A stretch of DNA of 64,000 bases from Saksenaea vasiformis B4078 (GCA_000697055.1 JNDT01002258.1:1-64000), one strand, 5' to 3'; positions 22,001 through 33,512 are shown, counted from the stretch's first letter. Numbers and translations: made by a program. Notes: generated by a model not told the origin, from the sequence alone.

Positions 22001-22773
22001 TGAACGAGACCTTGTTCAAACCTCTCTTCCTCAAGGTGGTCGACTGGGCTACCATGGAACTTGCTGTAGATGGTCAAACTGTAGACGACGATTCCAAGAA
22101 ACGTGTTCTGTTCTTCTACAAATTGCTGGATGCTCTTCTCGAGAAGCTCAAGTCGATTTTCACACCCTATTTCGGCTACGTTATTGACGACGTTATTTCC
22201 CGATTGCAACGCTATGTTGATGGCGAGGATGAGCCTGATCATTTGTGGAATCAGCTGGTTACTGTGCTTCGTCGATCCTTCTTGTACGATAGCGACAACT
22301 TATGGAATGCAGAGAAGTTTGAGAAGATTCTTGATCCTGTGGTCGACCAGATGTTGGTGACCAAGGCGGGCGATGCTGAGAACTATCTTAACAGAATGAC
22401 TACTTATCTCGTACCCTGTATTGGCCAAATGGCTGTCACTGTATCGAATGATACGCTCTGGAAACCATTGAACCACAAGGTGTTGATGAAGACAAGAGAA
22501 GAAGCCCCCGAGATCCGACTGGCCGCCCTTCGCTGTATCGAAGAATTCTACAGCCGTCTTGGAGAAGAATGGTTGCTGTTCCTCGCTGAAAGTATTTCAT
22601 TCCTTGCTGAATTGATGGAGGGTAAGTGAAAACGATATAGTGGTATAACAAACTGTTTTCTCACACATTGCAATTCAATAGATGACGACGTTCGGGTTGA
22701 AAAACTGGTGCAACAAGTTAATGCACAGATCGAAACGCATTTGGGCGAAAGCTTGGACAAATTCTTTAACTAA
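16035..22773 (+). CDS. UTP10: U3 snoRNP protein UTP10 / HEATR1
   Basis: Eight exons are all in phase: 16035-16280, 16338-16552, 16612-17635, 17692-18670, 18726-21321, 21384-21744, 21796-22621 and 22682-22773, giving about 2112 residues (yeast about 1770, human HEATR1 about 2144). The start MSLQEQLKRLGTADL and the FTSREAADQDLDTIYSIA phrase match the UTP10 N-terminus. The rest is a long run of HEAT-type helical repeats, and the end carries the BP28CT-type region finishing LGESLDKFFN. UTP10 is a subunit of the t-UTP/UTP-A subcomplex of the small-subunit processome and acts in the nucleolus in rDNA transcription and 18S pre-rRNA processing. The ATG at 16035 is chosen because it begins the conserved N-terminus. 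It converges with TRM11. Confidence 0.93.
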
Positions 22774-22946
22774 GTCATACCAATGTAAAATAGATAGCAA
22801 AAAGAAAAACAAAGATGTTATATTTACTTGTGATCATAAAACATGTATGCATTTTTTATTTATTTATTTATTTCTATGTGTTTGCGGTATCGTTCTGACG
22901 GAACAAACTGAAGTACTAAAAAGTCGAGGGATCAGCACATGCATAC
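22774..22946. terminator. Shared 3' region of UTP10 and TRM11
   Basis: 173 bp separate two converging stop codons, so both polyadenylation regions lie here. The stretch is A/T-rich with TTTATTTATTTATTT near 22858-22872. No consensus AATAAA was relied on. Confidence 0.35.
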
Positions 22947-24740
22947 CTATATCCTTTGTTTTACCTTTTCACGGAACAAGAAATGACCAGGACGTTTCGG
23001 ATCTTCTTCGCATTCTGGTGTGACATTCGCCGGGGGTGTTTGAGGTTTTTCTTCTTTGGTCGGGACACTCGCCTCTTCCTTTGGATTCCAGGTATGCACC
23101 TTTTCCATGGTGATCAGTCGACGGGACCATTGGCCAAAGTTTTGTTCGCTGTTGGAGACCATCACCATGTTCGGGTGTTGTGGGACATCTGTGTTGGAGT
23201 ACCTAAAGACATTGGCCGGTTAAACGGGCAGTACAGACGATCGATCCTACTTACTCATCCACGACAGTCGGGAGCCAGTACACTAGTCGGCCTCCCACCC
23301 TCAAATGTTCTGCTGCAAAGTTCAACAGATCGATCAGGACTTCAGACATCTCGTACGGCTTTGTAGGTGGATAGTAATCCTCTCTACTGCAAATCAGGTT
23401 TAGCCAGCGAAACATATATGTCCAAGGAAACCTACGTGTGCATGGGAACACCTTCGTACATGCGTATTTGCAAAGGCTTGTTGTCTTTCCGACCCAGCTT
23501 CTTGGCACCAGCACGAACGCCATAAGGAGCTACGTATTCAATGAGTAAGTTCAAAAAATTGAGCTGTATAAGGCGAGGGTGAATAACGTACGATCTAAAT
23601 TGGAATGATCAGCTTTCCATGACGGAGAATGTGCTTTTAGTTACCTGTGACAATAGCATCTAACCATTCTTTGCATCGCCATGGGTTATGACAGATATCA
23701 AATACAAGAGAGTCCAAAACTCGACCCTGGAGGTTGTACTGATCAATATTTGACTTGACACCGCTTTCAGCGTTTTTGCCTCGAATCTGTCGTCCATCAA
23801 TATCCGAACCAATTGTGTAAGCGCCAAAATGGGCGCAAGTGAACAGGAAACTGCCAGTGCCTACAAAAGGATCGTATACGACTTTTCCTGAATCGGCCAA
23901 AGCTTGGTTCGCCATGACCAGGGATAACTCAGCATCCATGGAGGTTGTTCCCAGATACTTGCGTTTCTTCAGGTTATATTTTTGAACCAAATCACGGCTA
24001 CCGGATGCCACCAAACGTCCCATGTAAATTCGCTCAGGCGTTTCAGCTGGTGCTCCAGCAATACCTGCTGTGGTGCCGTAATCCTCCAATACACCAAACT
24101 GTACATCCGGGTTTTTCATATCAATGGGTCCGTCAAATCCAAGATAGGAGAAGGAATTAATCACTTCCAACTGTTTTTTCGCGCTAATGGTGGCACCATA
24201 GCAAGAAACGGTGAATTTGAAGGATAGGTCATTGTAAGCGGGCTATTAATCACAATGTTCAGATCTTCCTCTTCCATTTGTCGAAAAATCGTTCAGTTAC
24301 CCATCGTCCGGGATTGGACTTGACATCGGCATGGACTTCCTCGTACGTCTCACCTTGACCCCATAATTCATAAATATTTCTATTCTCCATTTGAGTGACT
24401 ATTGAACGATCGCGGATCGCTTACTTGATCAGGATCGCTCTTTGTACTAATTTTCTGGCATCGTCGTCCGATTCGAGTTCGACTATGAAGAATGGATTCT
24501 AGTAAAAGAATAGAGTTTGATAGGCTGCTACGGATCTAACTGGACCTACGTCTAGTCTGTAGTTTTCCTTTGCATAGTCGTAGGTGACACCTTCCAGCTG
24601 GGCAAGCGACTGGAATTCCGGCAGTCGGAATTCGTTATGAAACTATGTACGCTGAATGAGCACACCCGCACTAATTCTGTGTCATTATCTTCTCTTTTTT
24701 TTGAACGTACTTGGGCGAACTGAACGAGATACGAAGGCAT
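22947..24740 (-). CDS. TRM11: tRNA (guanine10-N2)-methyltransferase TRM11
   Basis: Nine exons fit in phase: 24740-24711, 24642-24550, 24498-24425, 24379-24301, 24242-23645, 23594-23592, 23529-23436, 23386-23255 and 23202-22947, giving about 452 residues. TRM11 is the catalytic subunit that, with TRM112, makes m2G10 in cytosolic tRNAs. Evidence: the N-terminal MPSYLVQFAQFH THUMP-like start, the hallmark INSFSYLGFDGPIDM, the Rossmann motif I VYDPFVGTGSFLF, GSDIDGRQIRGK, and motif IV TDPPYGVRAGAKKLG. The Asp and first Pro of motif IV appear only if a 3-nt exon is included. The C-terminal part ends with SRRLITMEKVHTW and a charged tail. The gene is 135 bp from the protease gene and convergent with UTP10. 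Confidence 0.9.
23592..23594 (-). other. Putative 3-nt micro-exon in TRM11
   Basis: Between exons 23645 and 23529 there is 115 nt that could be one intron. Internally it contains a TTTAG acceptor followed by ATC and then a GTACGT donor, so it splits into 50-nt and 62-nt introns around ATC. Skipping gives ACA-G|CT-CCT-TAT (TAPYG); inclusion gives ACA-GAT-CCT-CCT-TAT (TDPPYG), the invariant methyltransferase motif. Frame is kept either way, so only conservation decides. Confidence 0.7.
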
Positions 24741-24875
24741 CTATACAAAACCAAGCATGGAACTCTCAGCCACCCATTTTTTTTTGTGTGATCCTGGCTA
24801 GCTCACATCAAAACTCCGTTGTCTTGGTTGCACAATGTTATCCTTTCTATTGTTCCCAATGCCACTTTTATTTCA

Positions 24876-26141
24876 TTATGCGGCTAACGTTCCGAAACCA
24901 ATACGATATTGACCAAAATCAAAGATAGTGACAAATTTGCGGAGGAATGTGTTCCCGAGAATACTCAGGCCGTTATCCGAACGGAACAAAAGTAAGATAC
25001 ACATCTCATTTCCCGGCAGCGGTCGTACAAGGTCACCAACCGTGATCTCGATCGAAGATCTACCTTGCGCGTCATGAAGTAAGTACGGCTCCAAGTTGAG
25101 CCTAAATGGAATGGTAGAATTCATGTAGCTGCAGTCGACGGCGTAATATGGCCCTCCGAATATGGCGTCTGGAATTGTTTGATTGACAAAATCGTCTACC
25201 ACATAGGAAGGCAAAAAGATGCCGTCCGTACCCGTGTCGACGATGAATAGGAAATCACCAAATCCAGCTGTTTCTGTAAATGTAGTACCATTGGATGCCT
25301 CGCTCTCTATGCTAGTTACGGCGATTGACCAGAAGATATACGCTCCTAGTAGACTGGGACTGGGACCAAGGGGCGGCACTCCTGCGTAGAGTGGCTCTCC
25401 AACGATTCTGTCCGTGTTGATGCCACCAAGCACAAGCTCGCCCGCCCACGACGATGTATTTGTATCGCTCATACATACCGAGAATAAAGAGTCTGGTATG
25501 ATGCCATTTTGCCATAGCGTCATTGGTACAGGTGGATAAAGTCGATTGTAGTATTCGTATAAGGATGTCATGGTAGGGAACCCTGCACCGAGGATGCCAT
25601 CTAAAATGACATCTCCACCTTGAAGCTCCAAACTTCCGTCAATAATATCTGCGGTAGCTAAATACTGGCTAGGAGCGGTTCGATTGCCAATGGTGAAACT
25701 GTCTATAAAGTAATTTCCATACGTATCTCCTGAGCCATATTTGCCAGCGAAACCGAATGGAGTGGTGCGGTAAGTAGACGATTCCGCAGGGGTAAACCAA
25801 TGGTTGGACGGACAACCGTCGTAATGGGCGCAGTTGTATGAAGGCACCCATGTATCAGAACTGCCGGTGTCAAACAGCAAAAGGAAATCTTGCGGTGGCG
25901 TTCCCACCGAGAGGGTGACACCCCATTCGTGTAGTTCGACATCATTAAGTAAAGGTGTCTCTAGCAATGATGTTCCCGTTAGACGGGCGATCTGTTGGCC
26001 ATCTTTACGAATAACATGATGCAATGGTAGATAGATTGGTGCTTCCTTAATCGGATCCTCTTTTGCTGGAGCTGCGTAGCCGGTCAGGCACAAATTGATC
26101 GCTATAAACAAGAAGATATACGCAAGATAATTGAAATCCAT
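24876..26141 (-). CDS. Secreted pepsin-like aspartic protease
   Basis: A single intronless frame of 421 residues. The first 23 residues form a signal peptide (MDFNYLAYIFLFIAINLCL...), followed by a propeptide to about residue 66. The catalytic motifs are DTGSSDTW (Asp91) and DTGTDG (Asp302), with a flap Tyr135-Gly-Ser-Gly. The C-terminus has the expected LGNTFLRKFVTIFDFGQYRIGFG. Cys pairs around 104-110 fit the first pepsin loop, and several N-x-S/T sites suggest glycosylation. It belongs to MEROPS family A1 and probably acts extracellularly or in the vacuole in protein degradation. No GPI or transmembrane segment is seen at the C-terminus. Confidence 0.92.
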   Translation of the reverse strand: MDFNYLAYIFLFIAINLCLTGYAAPAKEDPIKEAPIYLPLHHVIRKDGQQIARLTGTSLLETPLLNDVELHEWGVTLSVGTPPQDFLLLFDTGSSDTWVPSYNCAHYDGCPSNHWFTPAESSTYRTTPFGFAGKYGSGDTYGNYFIDSFTIGNRTAPSQYLATADIIDGSLELQGGDVILDGILGAGFPTMTSLYEYYNRLYPPVPMTLWQNGIIPDSLFSVCMSDTNTSSWAGELVLGGINTDRIVGEPLYAGVPPLGPSPSLLGAYIFWSIAVTSIESEASNGTTFTETAGFGDFLFIVDTGTDGIFLPSYVVDDFVNQTIPDAIFGGPYYAVDCSYMNSTIPFRLNLEPYLLHDAQGRSSIEITVGDLVRPLPGNEMCILLLFRSDNGLSILGNTFLRKFVTIFDFGQYRIGFGTLAA

Positions 26142-27985
26142 TGCCTCGCAAAACGGGTGGTTTGTACGCCAACTATTTATTCACAGCAATGGACGTACAT
26201 ACCTTGACTCTATGTAACTGTTTTAGTGAGGACTGCAGCTATATATTGGAATGGTTATCATCTTACTAAGCAAACCTTTCATGCTGCAAAATCAGATTGA
26301 CGCTTCTTTTTCATACAACTTACTCTAGCTTTTTCATAGAACACATGGCGTTACGTGCTGACAGAGAGATCGTATTTTCAGCTATAACTCCAATCACATT
26401 ATATCATGAGCTTTATGTACTGCAAATAGATTCTATTTTTATTGAATATAGAACGCACCCGTATGATAACTTGTGCCATCTTCCGTAGGATAGATAGATT
26501 ACATTTCAAAATCGTGGCACAGTTTTCCGGGTGAACGACAGAATGCTTGCCTAAGTAAGCTAATGTGTAGCAATTGACTTGAGAATTTTAGTTGAGAGCA
26601 CTATATAATACATTTAAAAAGTTGGCTCCAGTGTCTATAGTAATAAAGAATTATTTCGATAACAACGTGTATCATTTATATCAAGCGATTAGCAATAATG
26701 CTACTCAGCCTAGATTCCAGTCCAATTTGCTGAATATGCATAAAAGTTCTAACGAGAAATCGCGTTCACCCAAAAGTTTCTCGGTCAGCGTTCAACACTG
26801 CTCACAGCGTTTGAAATTTGATGACTGCAATACAGGAAGTATCTTAACCTGTTACTTGTAGCCATGCGGTTAATTTGAAATTAACCGGTGGGCACACGTT
26901 TTGAGATAAAGTAGCAGCGCGTCTTGGAGATCACTTGTCTTACACACATATGCTTTTCTGATAGAGGAAAAAAACGGACTTATACTTTCTTCTTCTTTTT
27001 TTTTTTTTTTTTTTTGGCGAGCGCCATATGTGGCTTTCGCAGTTGTAAATGACAAAAGATGACCTAGTAAACTTTTAGTCTACTATCTCTTCGTGGGCGC
27101 GACGCAGAGTGACAATGCGACAGTTTATCGACCTTGCGCCAATTTTTTATGATTAACCTCAACATTAGCGGGGTGGACAGTCTGACAGCATAAATACGTA
27201 CTTGCATCTTCCGTTTACCCTCTTTTGCATTAACAATAGAGAGTGTGCTTATTTCGCAGTGCCACGTATCATAGAAGGTTCACATACTTTGATCCATCTT
27301 AATTTAACGAAATCTATCAAAAAGGAACACAGACGTGAGTGCCACTTACTATGAGGCACTATTGCTTCTTATATAGAGGGCTTTGCATTACAGTGAAGCA
27401 AAAATTGTTTGAGTCTGCGGCAAGGAGTAGGGTTCCATTTCAGAGCGATATCACGTAATCCGTCCCATTACGCTTATGTTCTTCAGTAGCCATCGACTGT
27501 TTGTAGTGTCTAGTAGCCACTTCGATAGGTTGGAATGTCCATTACATTTCAAATGGGTCTTATAGATGTATCCAAATGGGGAGCACTTCATGACCTCTAC
27601 AATAACCCACTTAGCAAATGGCATATTGATTTTGCCAATATGCTTAAAATGCAACTATGGTTCAATGTGGGCTGCTTACATGTTTGCTACAAGTTGCTCT
27701 GTGGTCTCATACTTTTCATCATAACTAATCTGTTTTTTCAAACCAAAAAGCATGAAAAGGTCTGTGCTTAGTCAACATAGCACAAGGTTCGGGACAGCGG
27801 TCATGCAGCCTACATGACAGACAAAACGATGTGAGTGGCCCTGGGTATGTAATGAAAAGCTGATATATTTAACCGGGATGTTTGCCAACAGAGCCGAATA
27901 AAAAAGAAAAAGATTAGTATTCCCCTGAATGAGTATCACTTTCGTTACCTGAAAGAATCTTTTCCTTTACAGGTTTTTTCTCATG
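26142..27985. other. Long gap upstream of the protease gene
   Basis: 1.8 kb of AT-rich DNA. The first ~150 bp probably carry the protease promoter. A T22-type tract is near 26995-27015. 27783-27915 is a dispersed repeat (see separate entry). Short frames at 26592-26861 and 27535-27771 match nothing known. Confidence 0.45.
27783..27915 (+). repeat. Dispersed repeat, copy a (copy b at 47500-47620)
   Basis: Both copies read GGTTCGGG-CAG, GGTCATGCAGCCTA, GACAGA-AAA, then a CGGGGATGTT-like block, AACAGAGCC and a purine-rich AAAAAAGAAAAAG run, in that order over about 125 bp. A weaker third copy lies on the minus strand at 59736-59668 (AATGACAGACAAAAAGACATG). The parent element is unknown. Confidence 0.45.
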
Positions 27986-27989
27986 GCTG

Positions 27990-28605
27990 TGCATCTATTT
28001 GAAACTGTTCAGCGTTATTTGCAGATGAAGTCTGCGTTTTGAAGTGCGTATCTTTACGTTCATCCGATGCTATAATTTACGTGTCATAACCTTCCACGTT
28101 ACGTTCGTGCCGCTGATGGTTTCCCATTGTCTAACGCAAAAGATGCATCAGAGACAGGGTCCCATTGTCTCGTGCGAAGGACGTGTTAAAGATGAGGCTC
28201 GATCGTCTCGTGTTAGAGATAATGCTCTTTTATTCCATGAAAAGAGAGTGTCATTGATCGGGTTCTTTTTACCTCGTGGCAATGGGTGTCTGAGAGACAC
28301 AGTTTTCCTTTATATCATACAGAAGACGTGTCGGTGATTCTATCTTCGACCCGCCTTTTGAACGAGACACGGCAAACTTGTCTCTGACACACTGTTTGCA
28401 TGAAATAGCAAGAATACGATCGTTTTCACCATTTGCAGGAAGAAACTCACCTTTAGAATGAGACGATGATCGTGTCCTCTTTTGTCTCAGGTAATAGGAA
28501 GTTATCAATGACACAAACGCAACCTGGAAGAATATGACACGCAAAGAATAGCATTTAATGAGCGCAGAGTTCATCTGGAAGCAAGGCCGAATGGACGCAA
28601 AATGA
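27990..28605. mobile_element. MITE with ~200-bp inverted ends (family M1)
   Basis: The left part (CATCTATTTGAAACTG..., ATGAAGTCTGCGTTTTGAAG, TACGTGTCATAACCTTCCA) is matched in inverse by the right part (AAGAATATGACACGCAAAG, GCAGAGTTCATCTGGAAG, AATGGACGCAAAATGATTAA). The tip reads ATTTTGCGTCCAT. The same sequence recurs at 32813-33450 and, inverted, at 63440-63745. There is no transposase gene inside, so it is non-autonomous. It ends about 110 bp before the F-box gene. Confidence 0.55.
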
Positions 28606-28716
28606 TTAAGAGAAAAGACTACTGCATCCGACGCCATTTTTGTGCATGATCAGGCATGTGACAGAATTGTTGTCTTTAAAACGACCTTCTATTCCGGTTC
28701 AAGATCTAATTCTACC

Positions 28717-30489
28717 ATGGACAACCTACCGGGAGAAATTCTAAAGCTCATCTGTAGCAACTTACAGCAACAGGATCTGTTGGTCTGTGTTCTCGTATGT
28801 CAATCATGGAATAATCTCTTGACATCGCTCTTATACCATGATGTGCGGATTGCCAACGATGATCGGTTTATGAAATTTTACAAGGGACTTCGTCGGAAGG
28901 AACAGCGACAACCGCTCGGTGATCTCGTTCGTATACTTTGGCTCCGTAAATGTCGCACTCGGTCTGAATTGGAAGAGCTCCCAGTGCTCTGCCCTTTTCT
29001 TGTGGAATTCCATATTCGGTATACAGCGTGCTCTACATGGCTGCCGGCTATCGCAAAATGGGAACACCTTCGATTGGCTACAGTGGATCTATATCAATCT
29101 TTGCGTTCGTCAATTAGTAGCATTCCTAATTGTATTATGTCGCTGTCGATTGATACAAGCACCAATGGCAATTGGCAAGCCATCGTCACACACCTTACTT
29201 TACTGGAAGAACTCGTCATTTATGGCTCCGTCCAGGCACCGGTAGACGACAGGGATAGGGCACTGATGTCGGGATTGAACACTATCCATCAGAAGTTGCC
29301 TAATTTACGTCACCTCGTAGTTGACGTGGAGTGTAGCTTTAGAGCTTTATTTGGTACCGTTGCACCTTGCTATACGGTGCTCAGACTATCGATAATGAGT
29401 CATACCTGCGAAACAATGTTGAGATACGCAGCATGCAAGTACCCAAACCTTGAATTTTTGATCATTGATGCTGTAAAGAGCGAAAAGGAAGGACTCGCAC
29501 TCATTGATCTAACAAGAAGTTGTCGAAATCTTAAATCAATCGCATTCACGACTACACAACGTTGGTATCCGGGTGTAGAAATGTGCTGGCATAGTCGGCG
29601 CCTAGAGTCTCCACAGAAAGCATATTTGCCGCACGCAGAAATACTGATGAATCCATTTGCTTCAGAAACTGTGTCTTATTACACCAGGTTCTTCGGCGAT
29701 TTAAGCCGGACACTCGTAAGCGTCGCAATCAGATGGGCACGATATGGTCTTGCGAGAGACTTGAACCGGGCGCTAGAAAATTGTCAATCACTGGAGACTC
29801 TTTACTGTCGATGTGAGGCTGATACATTCGAAGTTGACGTTATTCTGATCGGCTGCAAGAGACTGAGATGTTTGAGTATCGTTGGAAACACCATACGTAC
29901 TAGCAGAAGACTTGTAAACAAACAGCAACATAATATCGAGGAACTTCACCTAATCGCTGAAGACATAAGAGACTACACTTTCCCATTCCTATCGCAGTGC
30001 TGTCCATGCCTCTCAACGCTTTCCTGTGTATATACTACACTGCTCCCTCGGACCTACCTAATACGTGTTCCAGATCTGAGACTCGACCATCTTAAGCTGA
30101 CATTCCATGACAAACCTACAGTTCTGAGGTTGGTACATAATGACGATGTTGATACATCCGGTCTAGAAAGTTCCGGGTACGTCAATATACTGCAGTCGTC
30201 CAGAAGGCGCAGGTGGACGAAGTGGTACGCTGCGGACAAGGTTTTCTCGACGGAAAACGAATGTGGAGGAGCGAAAAAGTCAAAAAACAACGATATAATG
30301 GAAGAGATCCTTGATATGACACGTAGGAAATGGAAAATTCAAGTGCAACCTAAACTTTGTGATAACAACGTCTTGCTACTCGAGTGTCGTCCACCTCCTA
30401 CACTAGTTGTGAGAGGTGGAAGTTCGAGACGTGCTGCGGTTGATGCTATACAAAATTCATTTGCAACTCGTGTCCTTAGCGATAATTGA
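28717..30489 (+). CDS. F-box/LRR-type protein 1
   Basis: A single-exon frame of 590 residues from the ATG at 28717. That start is preferred over 28642 because it begins the F-box directly: MDNLPGEILKLICSNLQQQDLLVCVLVCQ..., with the usual L-P-x-E-I-L and V-C-x-x-W landmarks in residues 2-45. The remainder contains degenerate leucine-rich repeats (for example LEELVIYGS, NLRHLVVDV, NLEFLIIDAV, RCLSIVGNTIRTS). The family's job is to link Skp1-cullin ubiquitin ligases to substrates; the substrate here is unknown. Two paralogues lie within 8 kb on the other strand and share LPVLCPFL, IVTHLT-LEEL and SIIGNTIRTS-like phrases, so this is a local lineage expansion. Confidence 0.8.
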   Translation: MDNLPGEILKLICSNLQQQDLLVCVLVCQSWNNLLTSLLYHDVRIANDDRFMKFYKGLRRKEQRQPLGDLVRILWLRKCRTRSELEELPVLCPFLVEFHIRYTACSTWLPAIAKWEHLRLATVDLYQSLRSSISSIPNCIMSLSIDTSTNGNWQAIVTHLTLLEELVIYGSVQAPVDDRDRALMSGLNTIHQKLPNLRHLVVDVECSFRALFGTVAPCYTVLRLSIMSHTCETMLRYAACKYPNLEFLIIDAVKSEKEGLALIDLTRSCRNLKSIAFTTTQRWYPGVEMCWHSRRLESPQKAYLPHAEILMNPFASETVSYYTRFFGDLSRTLVSVAIRWARYGLARDLNRALENCQSLETLYCRCEADTFEVDVILIGCKRLRCLSIVGNTIRTSRRLVNKQQHNIEELHLIAEDIRDYTFPFLSQCCPCLSTLSCVYTTLLPRTYLIRVPDLRLDHLKLTFHDKPTVLRLVHNDDVDTSGLESSGYVNILQSSRRRRWTKWYAADKVFSTENECGGAKKSKNNDIMEEILDMTRRKWKIQVQPKLCDNNVLLLECRPPPTLVVRGGSSRRAAVDAIQNSFATRVLSDN

Positions 30490-31409
30490 CAATGTGTGTG
30501 ATGAAAGCGATAAAGAAAAGTACGGGTGGTATTTTGCTGTTGTCAGGAAGCTAGATCGTCTTGTGTTATCTCACCGAGCGATGTGACATTGCAGGCTTTT
30601 TGGTTGTTTAGTTGTCGGTTGACGGAGAAAGAATCCTTTGAAGTTCTTCTTTATTTGGTATAACAGTAAGAGATGTGATTGTTATTGTTCTATTCAATTC
30701 GGAGATTGTACTCTTGATCCTGGTCAGTAGATCTGATTTCACAGAGTTGGTCTTGGACTTTGGAAGTGGATCGAAGTCGTACACTATTACCAGTGCTTAT
30801 GAGATCAAAACACGGTGAATTATTTAACTGGCATACGGATGGAATTTGGGGGCCCACGGATTTCTGTCAGAACGCGTAATGTGTGGATGTATACAGATTC
30901 AGGTACTCACGTGTCATGCAAGCAACTTGAAGGAGGTACCTTACTGGCGAACTGTCCGACACTGCCTTTGGGGAGACGTGTCTGTTAGTGTTCAGATCGA
31001 ATGTAACAAAAAATGTACCGTTTTCGCTCGATATATCGGTATAGATAGGTAGGCTGTAAAATATCGGAAATCTCCTTAAGCGATAATCGATCATCCTCTT
31101 CGAGAAATATCGTACTATCGAGAGATAGTTGAATACAAACACGCGGTACTGACCTACCTGTATTTTAACTTCGTTGACCTCTGACCATTGTGCTTGACTT
31201 TTGTTGCTCTCATATATGAATGTGGACTTAATAGCCTGTCCATAAAACGCTACGCACAATATTTGGATAGACTGAACTACGGGAAAGCAGTTGTGCCATA
31301 GTACTACTTTACGGTACTAACAGACGAGTAGAGAGAGCGGTTAAAAGGTTTAATGGCTATAGAAAACAGGCGCATGGAAATCGGAAAGAAGCGGGGCAAA
31401 CAAGTGAGG
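30490..31409. other. Gap between two F-box loci
   Basis: Both neighbours end towards this region, so it holds two 3' ends. No open frame with recognisable content and no repeat end was found. Confidence 0.4.
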
Positions 31410-32812
31410 CTAGCGGAACGAGGCAAAATTCGAGAGAGGGAAAAGAGGTGGTGCTGGAAACAAAGGACGATCAAAATATTGCCATACCTCAATCCTAAAA
31501 ACAGAATAACACCAGACCCACAGTGGGTCTCCAATCTCAGAGGTTGTGAATAGCTGATCGTGCGCGGAATATCTGAAGTACTTTATCTCATCGTTTATGA
31601 CGTCCGTTTGCCAGGTCTTGCGATAAAATTGTACTCCTTGCGTACATGTATTTGTATCGCTCGCATGTCTCTCATTTACCAGAAGAGGTACCGTAACGAA
31701 TCGCGGCCGGAGTATGGCCAATTTCAGTTCTGGTATATATATCGGGGAGAATGCATTGCGCTTTGCGCGATAAGTGCATGAAAGTTCGAGAAGAGACCGA
31801 CAATGCTGCGATACGAATGGATATAATATGTCATTTATATCGTTCCCGCTTAGTTTAAGCGTCCGGATACCAAATCCATGGCATGCACTACGTTCTTTGC
31901 TCGTTCGAAGTGTATTTCCAATAATGCTCAAGCTTTTCAGTTTCATGAAGCTGCGTAAAATAATGTCGACTTCAAAGTCTTCTCCGCAACATTCCATATG
32001 GAGACATGTGAGCGATCGACAATTTCTCAGCAAGTTCACTAGCTCTTTGGCATCTTCCTTTCGGTAGCACATTGCTATAACCTCGCTAAGCATCTCGCTG
32101 AAACCGTTGATAATCGTGCTACAAAACGATATCTCCCAATTCTCGAGCACTGCTTGTTTGAGTGGCGCACCTATTTCTTGCAAAATATCCAGGCATTGAC
32201 GATAGAGAGCACTGTTTTCGCTTAATCTCTGATCACGCGAAACCGTCAACGACGCGATGTTGCGACAACATCTCATTAGTCTTAGGACCGCTGTCCTTGA
32301 CTCCTTATCAAATACAAAACCGATACGTAATGCCTCAAGGAACAAGTATTTTGATGCAACGTATTGAAACATTACTGGGGAGTATCTAGAATCTATGGAC
32401 AGTTCGCGTACTGTATTGCAAGGCATACTTATCGCAGGTATGTTTTCGTCGCAACAACGTAACATCAGTCTGAGCCGGCGCAGCCTTGGTAGAGATTGAT
32501 GAATGGTTTCCAAAATAGACAACAATGGTAACCTCTCATCATCGTCGTCATGCGCGTAGATAGTGAGGTCTTCAAGTAAGGCAACGTGCAGTACGATGGC
32601 GTCCCATTTGAAGCCGCTAGATACCTTGATAGATAATTTCGTAATGAACTTTAGGGATGATACAGATTGGTAAAGTCATTGCTTGACATATACTAACGTC
32701 TCTCACCGATCGAAGATACTTCCACCGCCCAAGAACTGGTAGAAGTATCGAGCTATTTGCTCACAACAAAAGGGCAAAGCCTTGGAAGAGCGATGAATCT
32801 GCTGTGCTGCTC
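31410..32812 (-). pseudogene. F-box/LRR paralogue 2, lacking the F-box
   Basis: The minus strand is open from 32525 to 31410 and homologous to the LRR half of the two flanking F-box proteins (ILETIHQSLPRLRRLRL, CRSLTCLHMECC, LKSLSIIGNTLRTS). Upstream, homology continues in broken form: a correct frame with KWDAIV and LLEDLTIYAHDD, then stops and shifts around 32640-32790 near an LPRLCPFV relic. Homology ceases where a MITE tip begins at 32813, so the F-box is missing. I infer truncation by the MITE insertion or an associated deletion, followed by decay. Confidence 0.65.
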
Positions 32813-33450
32813 CGAATAAATTTTGCGTCCATCTGGGGACCAAGTTAATGTAAGTGGAGTACCATTTTATCGCCAATTATGATTGGAAACTCGACGACAT
32901 CCATCTGGATTGCGTGGCATGGCTATTTTACTGTTGGGGTTTTCCCACGACCTTGCGTCTATTTGAAGGTATTTGGCGTTACTTCCAGGTAACCTCTGCG
33001 TTTTCAAGTATGGATTTTTGCGTTCATCCGATGTTATGACTCGCTGGTGTCATACTCTTCCATATAACGTTTGTGCCATTAATAGCCTTCCGCCATCTAA
33101 GTCAAAACATGCGTCAGAGACAGGGCTTCATTTTCTCGTGCAATGACGTGTTAAAGATAGGGCTCTTTGTCTCTTGCAAACGACGTACCAGTGATCGGAT
33201 TTTTTCTTATTTCATGCAAAAAGATGTGTGAAAAAAACTTTTTTTTTTTTCATCTCAGACAAAAGGCCTGGCGGTGATAGAATACCATCGCCTCATGCAA
33301 AGGATGAATCAGTGATCGGGTTCTTTTGACTCATACAAACGGTGTCTTAGAAAGAGGATTTTGTCGTCCCCTGCAAAAAAAAGACGTGCTGAAGATAGGC
33401 TTCTTTTCTCTCACACAAAAGAATCTCTCAGATAACGGAAAGCGATGCAT
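32813..33450 (+). mobile_element. MITE of family M1, adjoining F-box pseudogene
   Basis: Starts TAAATTTTGCGTCCATC at 32813 and shares with 27990-28605 the blocks GCGTTTTCAAGTATGG, GCGTTCATCCGATG, TGTCATACTCTTCCA, GCGTCAGAGACAGGG and ACGTGTTAAAGAT. The right end is not sharply defined. It contains a run of diverged CTCATGCAAA/GATCGGG short repeats (33180-33430). Confidence 0.5.
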
Positions 33451-33512
33451 ACTTAAAGAGTAAGAGATGCGGTTCTCTAGCCAGCCTTGTTGTTCGAGCT
33501 AATCAAGTGTAG

